A stretch of DNA of 64,000 bases, taken from assembly GCF_904846675.1 (NCBI RefSeq), contig NZ_CAJHBT010000004.1:1-64000 (forward strand), written 5' to 3'. How positions within the stretch are numbered: the stretch's first letter is position 1; each line of letters starts with the position of its first letter. Under the pieces are notes generated by a model, which had not been told where the DNA came from, made no database searches, and worked only from the letters and a program-made list of their open reading frames with translations. The DNA comes from Psychrobacter urativorans. Lineage in GTDB: Bacteria; Pseudomonadota; Gammaproteobacteria; Pseudomonadales; Moraxellaceae. A program made the position numbers and the translations under genes. This document shows positions 20,007-29,360 of this stretch, piece after piece.

Positions 20007-22496
20007 ATGACAGTACGCAATAACAAGGCAGTACGCAATGAAAAGAGCATGACGATGAGTAACCGTTTATCCGCCACTTTTGCCCTATCAGCCTCTACCT
20101 TTGCCATACCTGCATTGGCAGCCAGTATGATCGCAATTAGCAGTAGCGCTTATGCAGATCAGCGTATCAATAACGTTTCTGTAATTCAAACGGCGCCTGC
20201 CGTTACCCAACTGCGCTTAGGGTTTTCTGGTGAGCCAGTATTGCCTGTGGCCTACCAGCTTGATGATCCCAGCCGTTTGGTATTAGATTTTGAGCAGGTA
20301 AAAAATGGTCTGAGCAGCCGCGCAACTGATTATAATATCGGTATGGTTAATGATGTCACCTCCTTAAATAATGACAGCACCACCCGTCTTATTGTGGGAT
20401 TAAAGCAAAGTGGTAATTATTCTACGGCAATCAGTGGTAATGATTTATTACTGACCCTCACTGAACCGAATAGTCCGCAGGTCACCAAAAGAATTGTACG
20501 CTCGGTAACCGTGCCGGAAACAACGCCCGTCTATACCACGTCTACGATGGCGGCTAGGCCTAATAACGTGATAGTAACTGATGATATTATGAACAATAAT
20601 GATATTTTAACGACAATCGCAGGGGTCACGCCTATTATCGAGGCCAGTAGCGTTGCTGGCGCGCCCATCGTAACCAGTTCTACTGCTGTTAAAGTACAAG
20701 CGCCTGCCGATACCATGATTGTGCGTGTCAATCCACTGTTAGACCCAAGACTTGCCTCTTCTCAAGTCAGTCAGCAATATAGCTATGATGGTCTATCCGC
20801 GCTTAATTTTACCGCAGACGCTAATGGCGGCGGTAAAATCAATATTGCACTGGCCAATGAAGCCATTCCGGTAGACGTGCAGCGCCAAGGTAATAAGCTG
20901 GTTGTACGTCTGACCGGTAGCACAGTACCCAGAAACTTACTGCGGCGCTTAAACGTCAATAATGGACTGGTAAGCAGTATTGATACTAGAAATCAAGGCC
21001 AAAACGGCGTCATCACTATTAATGTGACGGATGATTATGAGTATCAAGCCTACCAGTCTGGCAATCAGCTTAATATCGATATCAGTAAGCCTGAGCTGCT
21101 ACGCAAGCTGACGATTGAAGAAAAAGTCTATACTGGTGAAGCGCTATCGATGGAATTCCAAGATGTTGAGATTCGTAGTGTTCTCGATATCTTAGCGCAG
21201 TTTACGGATATGAACGTGGTAGCCAGTGATTCGGTCGCCGGTAATATTACTTTGCGCCTTATCAATGTACCTTGGGACCAAGCGCTAGACATCATTCTAA
21301 AAAGTAAGAATCTAGGTAAACGTGAAAATGGTAACGTTATTTTAGTCGCACCTACTGCAGAGCTTGCAGAACAAGAAGCACGCGAGCTCGAAGCGCAGCA
21401 AGCAGTAGAAGCTTATGAGCCGCTACGGACTGAATATATTCGTCTAAGCTACGCTAAAGCAGCAGACGTGTTAACCCTCATCTCTCAAGGCAGTGGTTCA
21501 TCTGGTAACAATAACAATAACAATAATATAGGAACGACCACCAATCGTGGAGTTGACAATAACACCCTGCTGTCGAATCGCGGTACAGTGACAGTTGATG
21601 AGCGTACCAATACCTTGATTATTAAAGATATGGGTCGCAGTATTGACAACATTCATAAGCTCATCAGCAAAATCGATATTCCTGTGCGTCAGGTGATGAT
21701 TGAGGCGCGTATTGTCAGTGCCTCTGATAGTTTTAGTAAAGAGATTGGCGTACGTTGGGGTATCTTATCTAATGGTGCCGCCAACAACCGCCACTTATTA
21801 GTGGGCGGTAGCAATCAAACCATAGCAGACCTTAAAGACTTTGATATACAATCCACCACCATTAACGGTCAAACAGTCACTTATCCTAAATACGATATCA
21901 GTCGTCCTGATAACTTAAACGTTGATTTAGGCATTGCTAACCCAGCAGGGCGTATCGCTTTTGGCTTGCTGAGTATGTCAGATGTGATGCTTGATCTGGA
22001 ACTGTCAGCGCTACAAGCAGACAACCGCGGTGAGGTTATCTCCACGCCTAAGATTTTGACAACCGATAAACAAACTGCCAAAGTGTCGTCAGGTACACAA
22101 ATTCCTTATCAAGAAGCAGCGGCTAGTGGGGCGACGTCGACCAGTTTTAAAGAAGCCGCACTGAGTCTTGAGGCCACACCAAACATTACTCCAGACGGCA
22201 GAATTGGCCTACAGTTGAACATCACCAACGGCAATCCGACCATTATTAATGGTCAGGTAGCCATCTCTGAGGATTCTATCTCAACCAACGTCATCGTTGA
22301 GGATGGTCAAACCATCGTGCTGGGCGGTATTTTTAGAAACCGTACTAGCAATGGTGTGGAAAAAGTACCGTTTTTAGGTGACCTTCCTTATATTGGTCAA
22401 GCGTTTCGCCGTACTATGCGCAGTAACGATAAGCAAGAGCTGCTGATATTTGTAACCCCAAAATTGATTAATGATGGCATTAGCCGTTTGAATTAA
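20007..22496 (+). CDS. pilQ: Type IV pilus secretin PilQ
   Basis: Outer-membrane secretin through which the pilus fibre passes. The 829-residue protein has a long signal peptide with probable cleavage after AYA (residue 50). Two AMIN-type peptidoglycan-binding regions follow (about 55-140 and 260-360), then an N0 domain (about 375-440, starting YTGEALSMEFQDVEIRSVL), an N1 domain, and the secretin core (about 590-825, with VEDGQTIVLGGIF). An Asn run near residues 500-506 interrupts the N1 region. An internal ATG at 20049 is an alternative start, but GAGGAA precedes 20007. A terminator follows. Confidence 0.95.
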   Translation: MTVRNNKAVRNEKSMTMSNRLSATFALSASTFAIPALAASMIAISSSAYADQRINNVSVIQTAPAVTQLRLGFSGEPVLPVAYQLDDPSRLVLDFEQVKNGLSSRATDYNIGMVNDVTSLNNDSTTRLIVGLKQSGNYSTAISGNDLLLTLTEPNSPQVTKRIVRSVTVPETTPVYTTSTMAARPNNVIVTDDIMNNNDILTTIAGVTPIIEASSVAGAPIVTSSTAVKVQAPADTMIVRVNPLLDPRLASSQVSQQYSYDGLSALNFTADANGGGKINIALANEAIPVDVQRQGNKLVVRLTGSTVPRNLLRRLNVNNGLVSSIDTRNQGQNGVITINVTDDYEYQAYQSGNQLNIDISKPELLRKLTIEEKVYTGEALSMEFQDVEIRSVLDILAQFTDMNVVASDSVAGNITLRLINVPWDQALDIILKSKNLGKRENGNVILVAPTAELAEQEARELEAQQAVEAYEPLRTEYIRLSYAKAADVLTLISQGSGSSGNNNNNNNIGTTTNRGVDNNTLLSNRGTVTVDERTNTLIIKDMGRSIDNIHKLISKIDIPVRQVMIEARIVSASDSFSKEIGVRWGILSNGAANNRHLLVGGSNQTIADLKDFDIQSTTINGQTVTYPKYDISRPDNLNVDLGIANPAGRIAFGLLSMSDVMLDLELSALQADNRGEVISTPKILTTDKQTAKVSSGTQIPYQEAAASGATSTSFKEAALSLEATPNITPDGRIGLQLNITNGNPTIINGQVAISEDSISTNVIVEDGQTIVLGGIFRNRTSNGVEKVPFLGDLPYIGQAFRRTMRSNDKQELLIFVTPKLINDGISRLN

Positions 22497-22530
22497 AATT
22501 GTTCATAATTAGCCTTAATAGTTGTCTTAT

Positions 22531-22559
22531 AAAAAGCAAGCCTAGGCGCTTGCTTTTTT
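22531..22559 (+). terminator. Terminator after pilQ
   Basis: AAAAAGCAAGC/GCTTGCTTTTT, an 11-base perfect stem with a six-base loop, lies 35 bases after the pilQ stop. Confidence 0.9.
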
Positions 22560-22683
22560 ATGGGCTGGCTTTTACTTATAAATAATTTTATAAGTAATTA
22601 ATTTTACTGTTAATAATCACAGCGTGTTACTAGCCAGAATATCGATGACGTTGTATGATAGGGAATTTATTTGAGTAAGTGTT

Positions 22684-23265
22684 ATGTTGGAGGAATTGCC
22701 GTCGGTGTTCTTAGTTGGGCCAATGGGAGCAGGGAAGACCACCATTGGCCGATTGCTTGCCAAGCATTTAGGACGCGAGTTTGTAGACAGTGATTGGTAT
22801 GTGGAGTCGCAAACCGGTGCTGACATCCCATGGATATTTGCTAAAGAAGGCGAAGCAGGGTTTCGTGAGCGTGAGACTCGTGCGATTGATGAGCTCACCC
22901 AGCATCGGAAAATCGTTCTGGCGACAGGCGGCGGTGCAGTGATGAGCGCTGAAAATCGTGAGTTTTTGCATCAACGTGGTATTGTCATTTATCTAAATGC
23001 GCCAGTCGATGTACAAATGACACGTACTGCCAAAGATAAATCGCGACCGCTATTACAGCAGCCAAATCCTAGAAAAATACTGCAAGACTTATATCGCATT
23101 CGCGACCCTTTATACCGGCAAGTGGCACATATTATTATGCCGACAGGTCATACTTATCCGCGGAATATGGTTCATCAACTGTTGCAGCAGCTGGCGTCCT
23201 TTTCGGTATCTGCAGCTACAAATACAAATTTCACGACCGATCCAGAGTCGTCTGAAGGAAAATAA
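22684..23265 (+). CDS. aroK: Shikimate kinase
   Basis: Phosphorylates shikimate at the 3-hydroxyl in the pathway to chorismate. The 193-residue cytoplasmic protein has Walker A GPMGAGKT at residues 12-19, the shikimate-binding DSD at 35-37, the GGGAV segment near 80, and the lid Arg region (KDKSRPLL). The ribosome site is weak. The terminator upstream at 22531 implies a separate promoter in the 22560-22683 gap. aroB follows by 54 bp, as in the aroKB operons of enterics. Confidence 0.95.
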   Translation: MLEELPSVFLVGPMGAGKTTIGRLLAKHLGREFVDSDWYVESQTGADIPWIFAKEGEAGFRERETRAIDELTQHRKIVLATGGGAVMSAENREFLHQRGIVIYLNAPVDVQMTRTAKDKSRPLLQQPNPRKILQDLYRIRDPLYRQVAHIIMPTGHTYPRNMVHQLLQQLASFSVSAATNTNFTTDPESSEGK

Positions 23266-23319
23266 TAGAGTAATGCTTTAACTAACACCCTTTAATTAAA
23301 GTAGCTTAAGGAGCATTTT

Positions 23320-24429
23320 ATGGCATCGTCGCTATTTCATGATGGCTTGACGGTACATACCCAAAGTCATAATTATCCGATTCTCATTACTGAAAAAAGT
23401 AGCACCGTAATCAGTACTATGGCGGCACAAGTTGCGCCTTATATTACCGGTCAGCAGGTATTAATTGTCACCAATGATACGGTTGCCCCTTTATATTTGC
23501 AGCCATTACAAGAGCAGCTGGCAGCACAGTTTACCGTAGCAGCTTGTGTGTTAAAAGACGGCGAGCAGTATAAAAATCAGGCCAGTATCAATCAAATTTA
23601 TGATGTATTAATGGCGCAGCACTTTAACCGTGATGTGACCCTAATTGCGCTTGGTGGCGGTGTGGTTGGAGATATGACCGGTTTTGCAGCAGCCAGCTTT
23701 ATGCGCGGGGTTAATTTTATTCAAATACCGACCACACTATTATCGCAAGTGGATTCTAGCGTAGGCGGCAAAACCGGCATCAATCACCCGCAAGGCAAAA
23801 ACATGATTGGCGCGTTTTGGCAGCCACAAATGGTGTTGGCAGAAATGGTCACCTTGCAAACCTTGCCGGCGCGCGAATTATCAGCAGGATTGGCCGAGGT
23901 TATTAAATATGCATTGATTATGGATGTAGATTTTTTAACTTGGCTTGAGCAAAATTTGCCGGCGATGATGGCGCTTGATCTAGCGGTGCTGGGCGAGGCA
24001 GTAAAACGCTGCTGTGAATATAAAGCCGCTGTCGTTGCACAAGATGAAAGAGAGGCGGGGTTACGGGCGTTACTTAACTTCGGTCATACCTTTGGTCATG
24101 TGATTGAAACTCATGAAGGCTATGGCAATTGGCTACATGGTGAAGCGGTCGCCGCTGGCATGGTACAAGCCGCTGAGCTGTCGCAAAAGCTCGGCTGGTT
24201 AAGCGTAAACGATGTGGCACGCATCAAGCGCGTTTTAGAATTGGCAAACTTGCCGACCACGCCGCCGCCAATTGCAGTTGACACGGCTTTGAGCCTAATG
24301 GGTCACGATAAAAAAGTGAAACAAGGACAAATCCGTCTGATTTTGTTAAAATCACTAGGACAAGCCGTGTTGACAGCTGACTTTGATGAGTCACTGCTTA
24401 CCGAAGTATTATCGCAATATGCTCCATAA
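23320..24429 (+). CDS. aroB: 3-dehydroquinate synthase
   Basis: Converts DAHP to 3-dehydroquinate using NAD and a divalent metal, the second shikimate step. The 369-residue protein has the NAD-binding glycine motif [13 protein letters not shown], the active-site [10 protein letters not shown], and the metal-binding [14 protein letters not shown]. Length matches the family (about 360). It is preceded by AAGGAG. Probably co-transcribed with aroK and with the SPOR protein gene that follows 144 bp later. Confidence 0.96.
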   Translation: MASSLFHDGLTVHTQSHNYPILITEKSSTVISTMAAQVAPYITGQQVLIVTNDTVAPLYLQPLQEQLAAQFTVAACVLKDGEQYKNQASINQIYDVLMAQHFNRDVTLIALGGGVVGDMTGFAAASFMRGVNFIQIPTTLLSQVDSSVGGKTGINHPQGKNMIGAFWQPQMVLAEMVTLQTLPARELSAGLAEVIKYALIMDVDFLTWLEQNLPAMMALDLAVLGEAVKRCCEYKAAVVAQDEREAGLRALLNFGHTFGHVIETHEGYGNWLHGEAVAAGMVQAAELSQKLGWLSVNDVARIKRVLELANLPTTPPPIAVDTALSLMGHDKKVKQGQIRLILLKSLGQAVLTADFDESLLTEVLSQYAP

Positions 24430-24573
24430 AGCGTGATAATAACAGATGTATTAAGTATAAGCGCAATAGATAAACATTTTGGTTAGATTGACGCCATTGA
24501 TTTTTTTAACGTTTTTTATCAGTACATTTATTTTATCAGCATGTTTAACTGCACTTTTTCCAAGGATACCTTC

Positions 24574-25626
24574 ATGGTAGCACCGAGCAAGTCGACTCGC
24601 CCCGCGAGCAAGTCATATCGCCGCCAAGCTATAATTTGGCTGATGATGACTTTGCTGCTTGGGGTCGCCACTGCGCTGGTTTGGATGTTCAGCCAGACCC
24701 CAGCGGTCGGTGCTAGAATCGAGAACGCGCCTATTTCAGCGCCGGAAGCTTTGAGTACTGAGCTTGAGCAGCCGTTATCTATCGAAGCGCTACATGAGCT
24801 TGATATTGATGTACAACCGATTAATTTTGAAGACACGGTACGCGACTTGCGCGACTATCCTGACGAGTTTAAAGACAAGCGCTATCTACTGGCTAATAAA
24901 GGCAAATGGACGGTGCAAGTGATGAATGTCGGCGAAAATGATGTCATTGCTAGTTATTTAGAAGGACGCGAAGATCGCAAAAAATTCTCTTATTTCCGCT
25001 ATCGTGATGAAGAAAATCAGTTACGTTATATGCTTACTTATGGACTCATGAGCAGTCCGCAGGAGGCAGTTGGGGCGGCCAAACTGATAGATTTTGGTCT
25101 GCCAGCGGATGTGCGCGTACTGCCTGAAGAGATTAATCGTTATGTCAGTATTATTGATAATTATGAACGCCCTGAACCGATTAAAGACTTGAGTACCAAG
25201 CGTTCACGCTCTGTTAAGTTAAGACCGACTAAGCGAGAGGTTCCAGTGCGTCAAAAAGCACAACCTTCTAAGAAGGACAACAATGGCGACTCGAGCGCCA
25301 GCACAAACGGTAATAGTAGCAGTGGTAGTAAGAGCAGTACCGAAAGTATTCGTCAGTCAGCGGATACTTCTGCTACCTTGAATGTTAATGAAGGACGTAG
25401 GTTGTCAACTGAGGACGGTTCAGCAACTGCTCCGACGTCGAAAAATGAGCAAGACAGCAAAAAATCGACTGGAGCTGACAAGAACGGGTCCAATAAACCG
25501 CCGGTGGTCGCTACTCCTAAACCCCCAAGCTCTGCTAGTAGCTCCAATAATGCTAATAAAAACGCAGAGGCCGATAAGAGTAGTAATGACAGCATGAAAG
25601 AGTTGATAGAGGAGAAATCTAATTAA
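24574..25626 (+). CDS. SPOR-domain membrane protein (DamX-like position)
   Basis: A bitopic membrane protein, 350 residues from the ATG at 24574. That start was chosen because AAGGA lies nine bases upstream; an in-frame ATG at 24541 has no such site. One membrane helix lies near residues 18-38. A SPOR-like domain near 110-193 begins KWTVQVMNVGEND and contains YFRYRDEENQLRYMLTYG. SPOR domains bind denuded septal peptidoglycan. The location directly after aroKB is that of damX in E. coli. Unusually, the domain is followed by about 150 residues rich in Ser, Asn, Lys and Thr rather than lying at the C-terminus. Confidence 0.75.
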   Translation: MVAPSKSTRPASKSYRRQAIIWLMMTLLLGVATALVWMFSQTPAVGARIENAPISAPEALSTELEQPLSIEALHELDIDVQPINFEDTVRDLRDYPDEFKDKRYLLANKGKWTVQVMNVGENDVIASYLEGREDRKKFSYFRYRDEENQLRYMLTYGLMSSPQEAVGAAKLIDFGLPADVRVLPEEINRYVSIIDNYERPEPIKDLSTKRSRSVKLRPTKREVPVRQKAQPSKKDNNGDSSASTNGNSSSGSKSSTESIRQSADTSATLNVNEGRRLSTEDGSATAPTSKNEQDSKKSTGADKNGSNKPPVVATPKPPSSASSSNNANKNAEADKSSNDSMKELIEEKSN

Positions 25627-25654
25627 CTTTTTAGGGTGTTATTAGCTTATATTG

Positions 25655-25688
25655 AGTCCGCAAGATGTAATGTCTAGCGGACTTTTTT
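25655..25688 (+). terminator. Terminator after the SPOR gene
   Basis: AGTCCGC pairs with GCGGACT around a long loop of about 15 bases and is followed by six T residues. Confidence 0.75.
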
Positions 25689-25735
25689 ATAGATTGAGTA
25701 GGGCGTATTAACTATTCATTTAATTAGCTATATGA

Positions 25736-25839
25736 TATAAATTGCTAAGCAGTTATTAACATGCTTGATTTTTACCGTCTGTTATCCTATAAATTGCTAA
25801 GCAGTTATTAACATGCTTGATTTTTACCGTCTGTTATCC
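25736..25839. repeat. Perfect 52-bp tandem duplication
   Basis: The 52-base unit at 25736-25787 is repeated base for base at 25788-25839. The unit begins TATAAATTGCTAAGCAG and ends CTGTTATCC. It lies in the gap before the FUSC-like gene. Just downstream, CTTTAATGGGTACTAG and CTTTAATAGGTATTAG form a second, degenerate pair. The rest of the 25689-26027 gap has no gene I can support. Confidence 0.95.
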
Positions 25840-26027
25840 TTTAATGGGTACTAGTGTTCTTTAATAGGTATTAGGCGTTATTTTTCTTGCTATACCTAAT
25901 AGATATCATCTGTTGATTTTATAGTGCTCATTGCTCTATATTTAATATTTTGTTTATTGATCACTCAAAAAATTATTACTTAGTAATCTATCAGTTAAAA
26001 ACCCACTATTTAAGAAGAGTCCTCTGC

Positions 26028-27272
26028 GTGAAACCGACTGTTTGGCAACGATTTACAGCACCACTTGTTGAGCCTTATGCGCGCTATCAGCACGCTGACG
26101 TCTTGCATGCCATACGCTTAGGGGTAGCAGTATTATCGGCGTTGTCGCTAAATAGAGTCACGCATCTGCCACATGGGGAATGGACGACCATTACGGTGTT
26201 CGTTATCTTAGGCCTATTACAATATCAAGGCGCGATTTATACCAAGGCCAAAGAGCGGGTGTTAGGTACGCTGCTAGGCGTGATAGTTGGGCTGGGGTTT
26301 TTGTGGTTGAGCCAAGATATAGGAACGTTGCTGTGGTTATATTATGTGCTTATCGGCATAATCAGCGGTATTATTGGCTATGTGGCGGTCAAGCAGTTGG
26401 GTTATATTGGTCTGCTGACAGGTATCACGATGTTGATGATTGTCTCTAGTCCTGACCACAGTAATATCGCTAAAGATGGTCTGTACCGGGCGTTTAATAT
26501 CTTAATTGGGGCTGGCGTGGCCGTAGCGGCAACTTTAATTTTGCCACTGAAATCGACATTAATGTGGCGGTTTTTGATGGCAAGTAATCTTGAGGCTTGT
26601 AGTAATCTATATGCAGGCGTAGGCAATCATATCGATGCTGAGGCCTTGACAGCTAAGCCTTTTCAGTACGCTAAAGTCGCCAGTTTACCTAATATTATTA
26701 ATTCGACCTATCCTGTTAGGAGTACCATACCAGACGTGCCGGTCAATAAAGCCTTGGTTAAGGAGCTACAGCAAATTAATAAACGGCTGCTGGCGGTGCG
26801 TCCGCATATTGCCGCAACCGCGAGCGAATCAGGAATTGATAAAGAGACCATAGAGACTATTCAGCGTACCCATCGTAATATCATCGGCACGATTGATTTA
26901 TTATTAAGTGCCGCGCCACGCTTGGCGAATATTGAGATTGATGATGACAATCACGTTTTGCTGATGCATTATCAGCACGAGTTAACGCAAGCGATGCATC
27001 ACATCGCAGCGGTACTACGCAGCCCAAATGATGAGGTATTTCGGCCAATCACTCGTATTCAGGTATCTGAGTACCCGAGCGTGCAACATCTAGCCTTTGA
27101 GTGGCAAGGCTATTTTTGGTTAACCCAGACCCTGCAAGCTCAACTACAGCGGCTGAGTGACTTATTACAGACCCACAAGCCACGTTGGTTTGCAGCTTCT
27201 GGTCTCCGTTATCAACGCCGCGAACAGCGCCGAATTGAAGATCAGGGTGGTGAGACCGATTTACATTTATAA
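26028..27272 (+). CDS. FUSC-type inner-membrane transporter-like protein
   Basis: A 414-residue protein with an N-terminal block of about six hydrophobic helices (HAIRLGVAVLSALSL, then TITVFVILGLLQYQGAIYTK, ERVLGTLLGVIVGLGFLW and further). A soluble, mostly helical C-terminal half of about 200 residues follows. The ERxxGTxxG motif after the third helix is typical of the FUSC/aromatic-acid-exporter superfamily (YccS, AaeB). The substrate is not predictable. The GTG at 26028 was chosen because AAGAAGAG precedes it and the protein then starts like its relatives; an ATG at 25950 would add 26 unlikely residues. Confidence 0.7.
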   Translation: MKPTVWQRFTAPLVEPYARYQHADVLHAIRLGVAVLSALSLNRVTHLPHGEWTTITVFVILGLLQYQGAIYTKAKERVLGTLLGVIVGLGFLWLSQDIGTLLWLYYVLIGIISGIIGYVAVKQLGYIGLLTGITMLMIVSSPDHSNIAKDGLYRAFNILIGAGVAVAATLILPLKSTLMWRFLMASNLEACSNLYAGVGNHIDAEALTAKPFQYAKVASLPNIINSTYPVRSTIPDVPVNKALVKELQQINKRLLAVRPHIAATASESGIDKETIETIQRTHRNIIGTIDLLLSAAPRLANIEIDDDNHVLLMHYQHELTQAMHHIAAVLRSPNDEVFRPITRIQVSEYPSVQHLAFEWQGYFWLTQTLQAQLQRLSDLLQTHKPRWFAASGLRYQRREQRRIEDQGGETDLHL

Positions 27273-27278
27273 TGCATT

Positions 27279-27313
27279 AAAAAACGCTGACAGTTATCTG
27301 TCAGCGTTTTTTT
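27279..27313. terminator. Bidirectional terminator
   Basis: A perfect stem AAAAAACGCTGACAG/CTGTCAGCGTTTTTT with loop TTAT lies between the convergent FUSC-like and PotD-like genes. Confidence 0.93.
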
Positions 27314-27341
27314 AGTTTATAGAGTTAAGTGGGTCATTATA

Positions 27342-28475
27342 TCAGTGACTGGTTTTTAGCTTGTCCCAATACTGCTGATAAACTTGCAGCGCATCGTCAC
27401 CGACATCTTCTTGGAATTCTGCTTTCGATAGCACTTCTTGACTGGGATAAATGACTGGATTATTCCTAACATCTTCTGGCATCAGCTCACGTGCGGCCAA
27501 GTTGGGCGAAGCATAACCGATTTCTTCACTAACGATCTTAGCGTTCTCAGGACGCAAGAGATAGTCGATAAATTTATATGCGGCATCGACTTGCTTGGCG
27601 TTTTTGGGAATGACAAAATTGTCCATCCAAAGAATTGCGCCCTCACTAGGAAATTTATAAACTAAGCTGGTTAAGCCTTCGTTATTGGCCATGACCGCTT
27701 CCCCATTCCATGTCATACCGATATTGGTTTCCCCTTCGATATACGGGATACGGGTGGCATCTGAGTTAAAGGTTTTAACATTGGGCATCAGGGTCGTGAG
27801 CTTATCATAAGCGGCCTTAATTTCCTCAGGATTTCTGCTGTTACCGGAATAACCGAGGGTCAATAGCGCCATCCCAAACACTTCGCGCATATCATTCATT
27901 AGCATCACCTGGTTTTTATATTCAGGACGCCAGAGGTCATTCCAGCTATTGACCGTTGCTGGGTCAATGACGTCGCCATTAATGGCAAGGCCAGTGCTGC
28001 CCCACATATAGGGAATTGAATATTTATTTTCAGGATCCACTTTGGTATTGGTAAAAGAAGTATCAAGATTCTTAAAGTTGCTTAACTTAGATTTATCCAG
28101 CTCTTGCAATAGACCTTCTTTTGCCATTTTTTCGACATAATAAGTCGACGGAATAGCGAGATCGTATTGGCTTGAATCATCGAGCAATTTTAGTTTGGCG
28201 TACATCGCCTCGTTAGAGTCAAAGGTAGTATAGTTAACATTAATGCCCGTCTCTTTTTTAAAGCCCTCGAGGATTTCTTGTGGCATATACTCTGACCAGT
28301 TATATAGGTTCAGAGTCTCAGCACTGGCGGCCGTACCGTCAGCGGCAGTATTATCAGAGTTGCTACAGCTGGCAAGTGTTAGCCCAACAGCGGCGCATAA
28401 CAGGGCCTTAGGTAGCATTTGAATAGAGGCGCAAGAGGCCGTACTAGTAGACAGGCGGGATGATAATCGAGGCAA
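27342..28475 (-). CDS. Polyamine-type ABC transporter substrate-binding lipoprotein (PotD/PotF-like)
   Basis: A 377-residue periplasmic binding protein of the spermidine/putrescine family. The mature start ETLNLYNWSEYMPQEIL, the YDLAIPSTYYVEKM segment and NIGMTWNGEA are hallmark segments. A lipobox-like LASC ends at Cys37, so it is probably lipid-anchored. The TTG at 28475 is preferred because AGGAGAGA lies directly upstream; an ATG at 28418 lacks a ribosome site but would give a more typical signal peptide. No permease or ATPase genes are adjacent, so this is an orphan binding protein. Confidence 0.85.
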   Translation of the reverse strand: MPRLSSRLSTSTASCASIQMLPKALLCAAVGLTLASCSNSDNTAADGTAASAETLNLYNWSEYMPQEILEGFKKETGINVNYTTFDSNEAMYAKLKLLDDSSQYDLAIPSTYYVEKMAKEGLLQELDKSKLSNFKNLDTSFTNTKVDPENKYSIPYMWGSTGLAINGDVIDPATVNSWNDLWRPEYKNQVMLMNDMREVFGMALLTLGYSGNSRNPEEIKAAYDKLTTLMPNVKTFNSDATRIPYIEGETNIGMTWNGEAVMANNEGLTSLVYKFPSEGAILWMDNFVIPKNAKQVDAAYKFIDYLLRPENAKIVSEEIGYASPNLAARELMPEDVRNNPVIYPSQEVLSKAEFQEDVGDDALQVYQQYWDKLKTSH

Positions 28476-28852
28476 AATATCTCTCCTAAATAAGGTAAAA
28501 AGGTAAAAAATCGATGCATAACAAATGATTGGTAGCGGCTTTGAAACGGTATTAATAGTTGTAATTTTATTGTTATGGTTGTTATGTGCCTTAATTTAAA
28601 GGGCAACTGCTTGAATTCACTTGGCTTTGCATGGTCATCCTGCTGATATCCCAAACCAATAAGCGTATGAGCAGAGCGAATATTGAGCCACATCGTGATA
28701 ATGAACAATCATGCTATGATGACCGTTGTTTAAAATTAAGTCGTTAGTATCAATAAATTCGTGCCATTAAAATAAAGTTTTAATAAAGAATATAACAAAA
28801 GAGCTTATATGTGTACTAATTAAATTGATATTAAAAATATAAGAGAGACAAG
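28476..28852. other. Divergent intergenic region
   Basis: 377 bases between the PotD-like gene and the small membrane gene. No supported open frame or terminator is seen. It should hold promoters for both directions, but none matches consensus well enough to place. Confidence 0.4.
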
Positions 28853-29119
28853 ATGAACAACCATAAAGTTGCTGGAATCATCGCTGCTGTCGTAGGTATA
28901 TCTGCCATCATGGCGTTCTTTAATGCAGGAATGTCCGTCCCAATTCTTAGATGGCCGCTAGAAGCATATCTAGGTGTAGCATTTACGATTGGTTGGTTAA
29001 CAAGTATGCCGTCATGGTTGGCTTATGTGCTAGCTGCTTTATTATTTATTTTAATTATTGTAGGATTTTATAAGCTTGGTAGTAAGGTTTATGGTTGGTT
29101 AAGTGGTGGAAGGAGTTAG
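28853..29119 (+). CDS. Small hydrophobic protein of unknown function
   Basis: 88 residues from an ATG preceded by AAGAGAGA. Two or three membrane-spanning stretches are evident: about 6-25 (VAGIIAAVVGISAIMAFF), a weaker one near 35-52, and 58-75 (LAYVLAALLFILIIVGFY). It ends in a short Gly/Arg-rich tail. I do not recognise the family. It stands alone between the PotD-like gene and the AbgT transporter gene. Its clean ribosome site and hydrophobic periodicity suggest a real gene. Confidence 0.6.
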   Translation: MNNHKVAGIIAAVVGISAIMAFFNAGMSVPILRWPLEAYLGVAFTIGWLTSMPSWLAYVLAALLFILIIVGFYKLGSKVYGWLSGGRS

Positions 29120-29360
29120 GGCGAATTTTTGTTAGTAGCCTAATATTGTCTAGTAATGAAGATTATTTATAATAAGAACTGTCTATAGTTAGGTAGTTCT
29201 CTCTATATGTTTTTATTTTATTATTATTCATTACTAATAGTTGTTATAACCCATTAAAAGCATTTGTTTCCGCTACAGAACTGTGTTTAAATTTAAAATT
29301 TTGTCCATGATTTTTACTAACCAGTAAATGCACTAAAATAACCACAGGGAATAGTGATTA

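Noticed and set aside
25950..26027. Longer start for the FUSC-like protein
   Set aside because: The added 26 residues lack family resemblance. The GTG at 26028 has a ribosome site.
28379..28708. Minus-strand open frame overlapping the PotD signal region
   Set aside because: Out of frame with a well-supported gene, no ribosome site, no recognisable protein.
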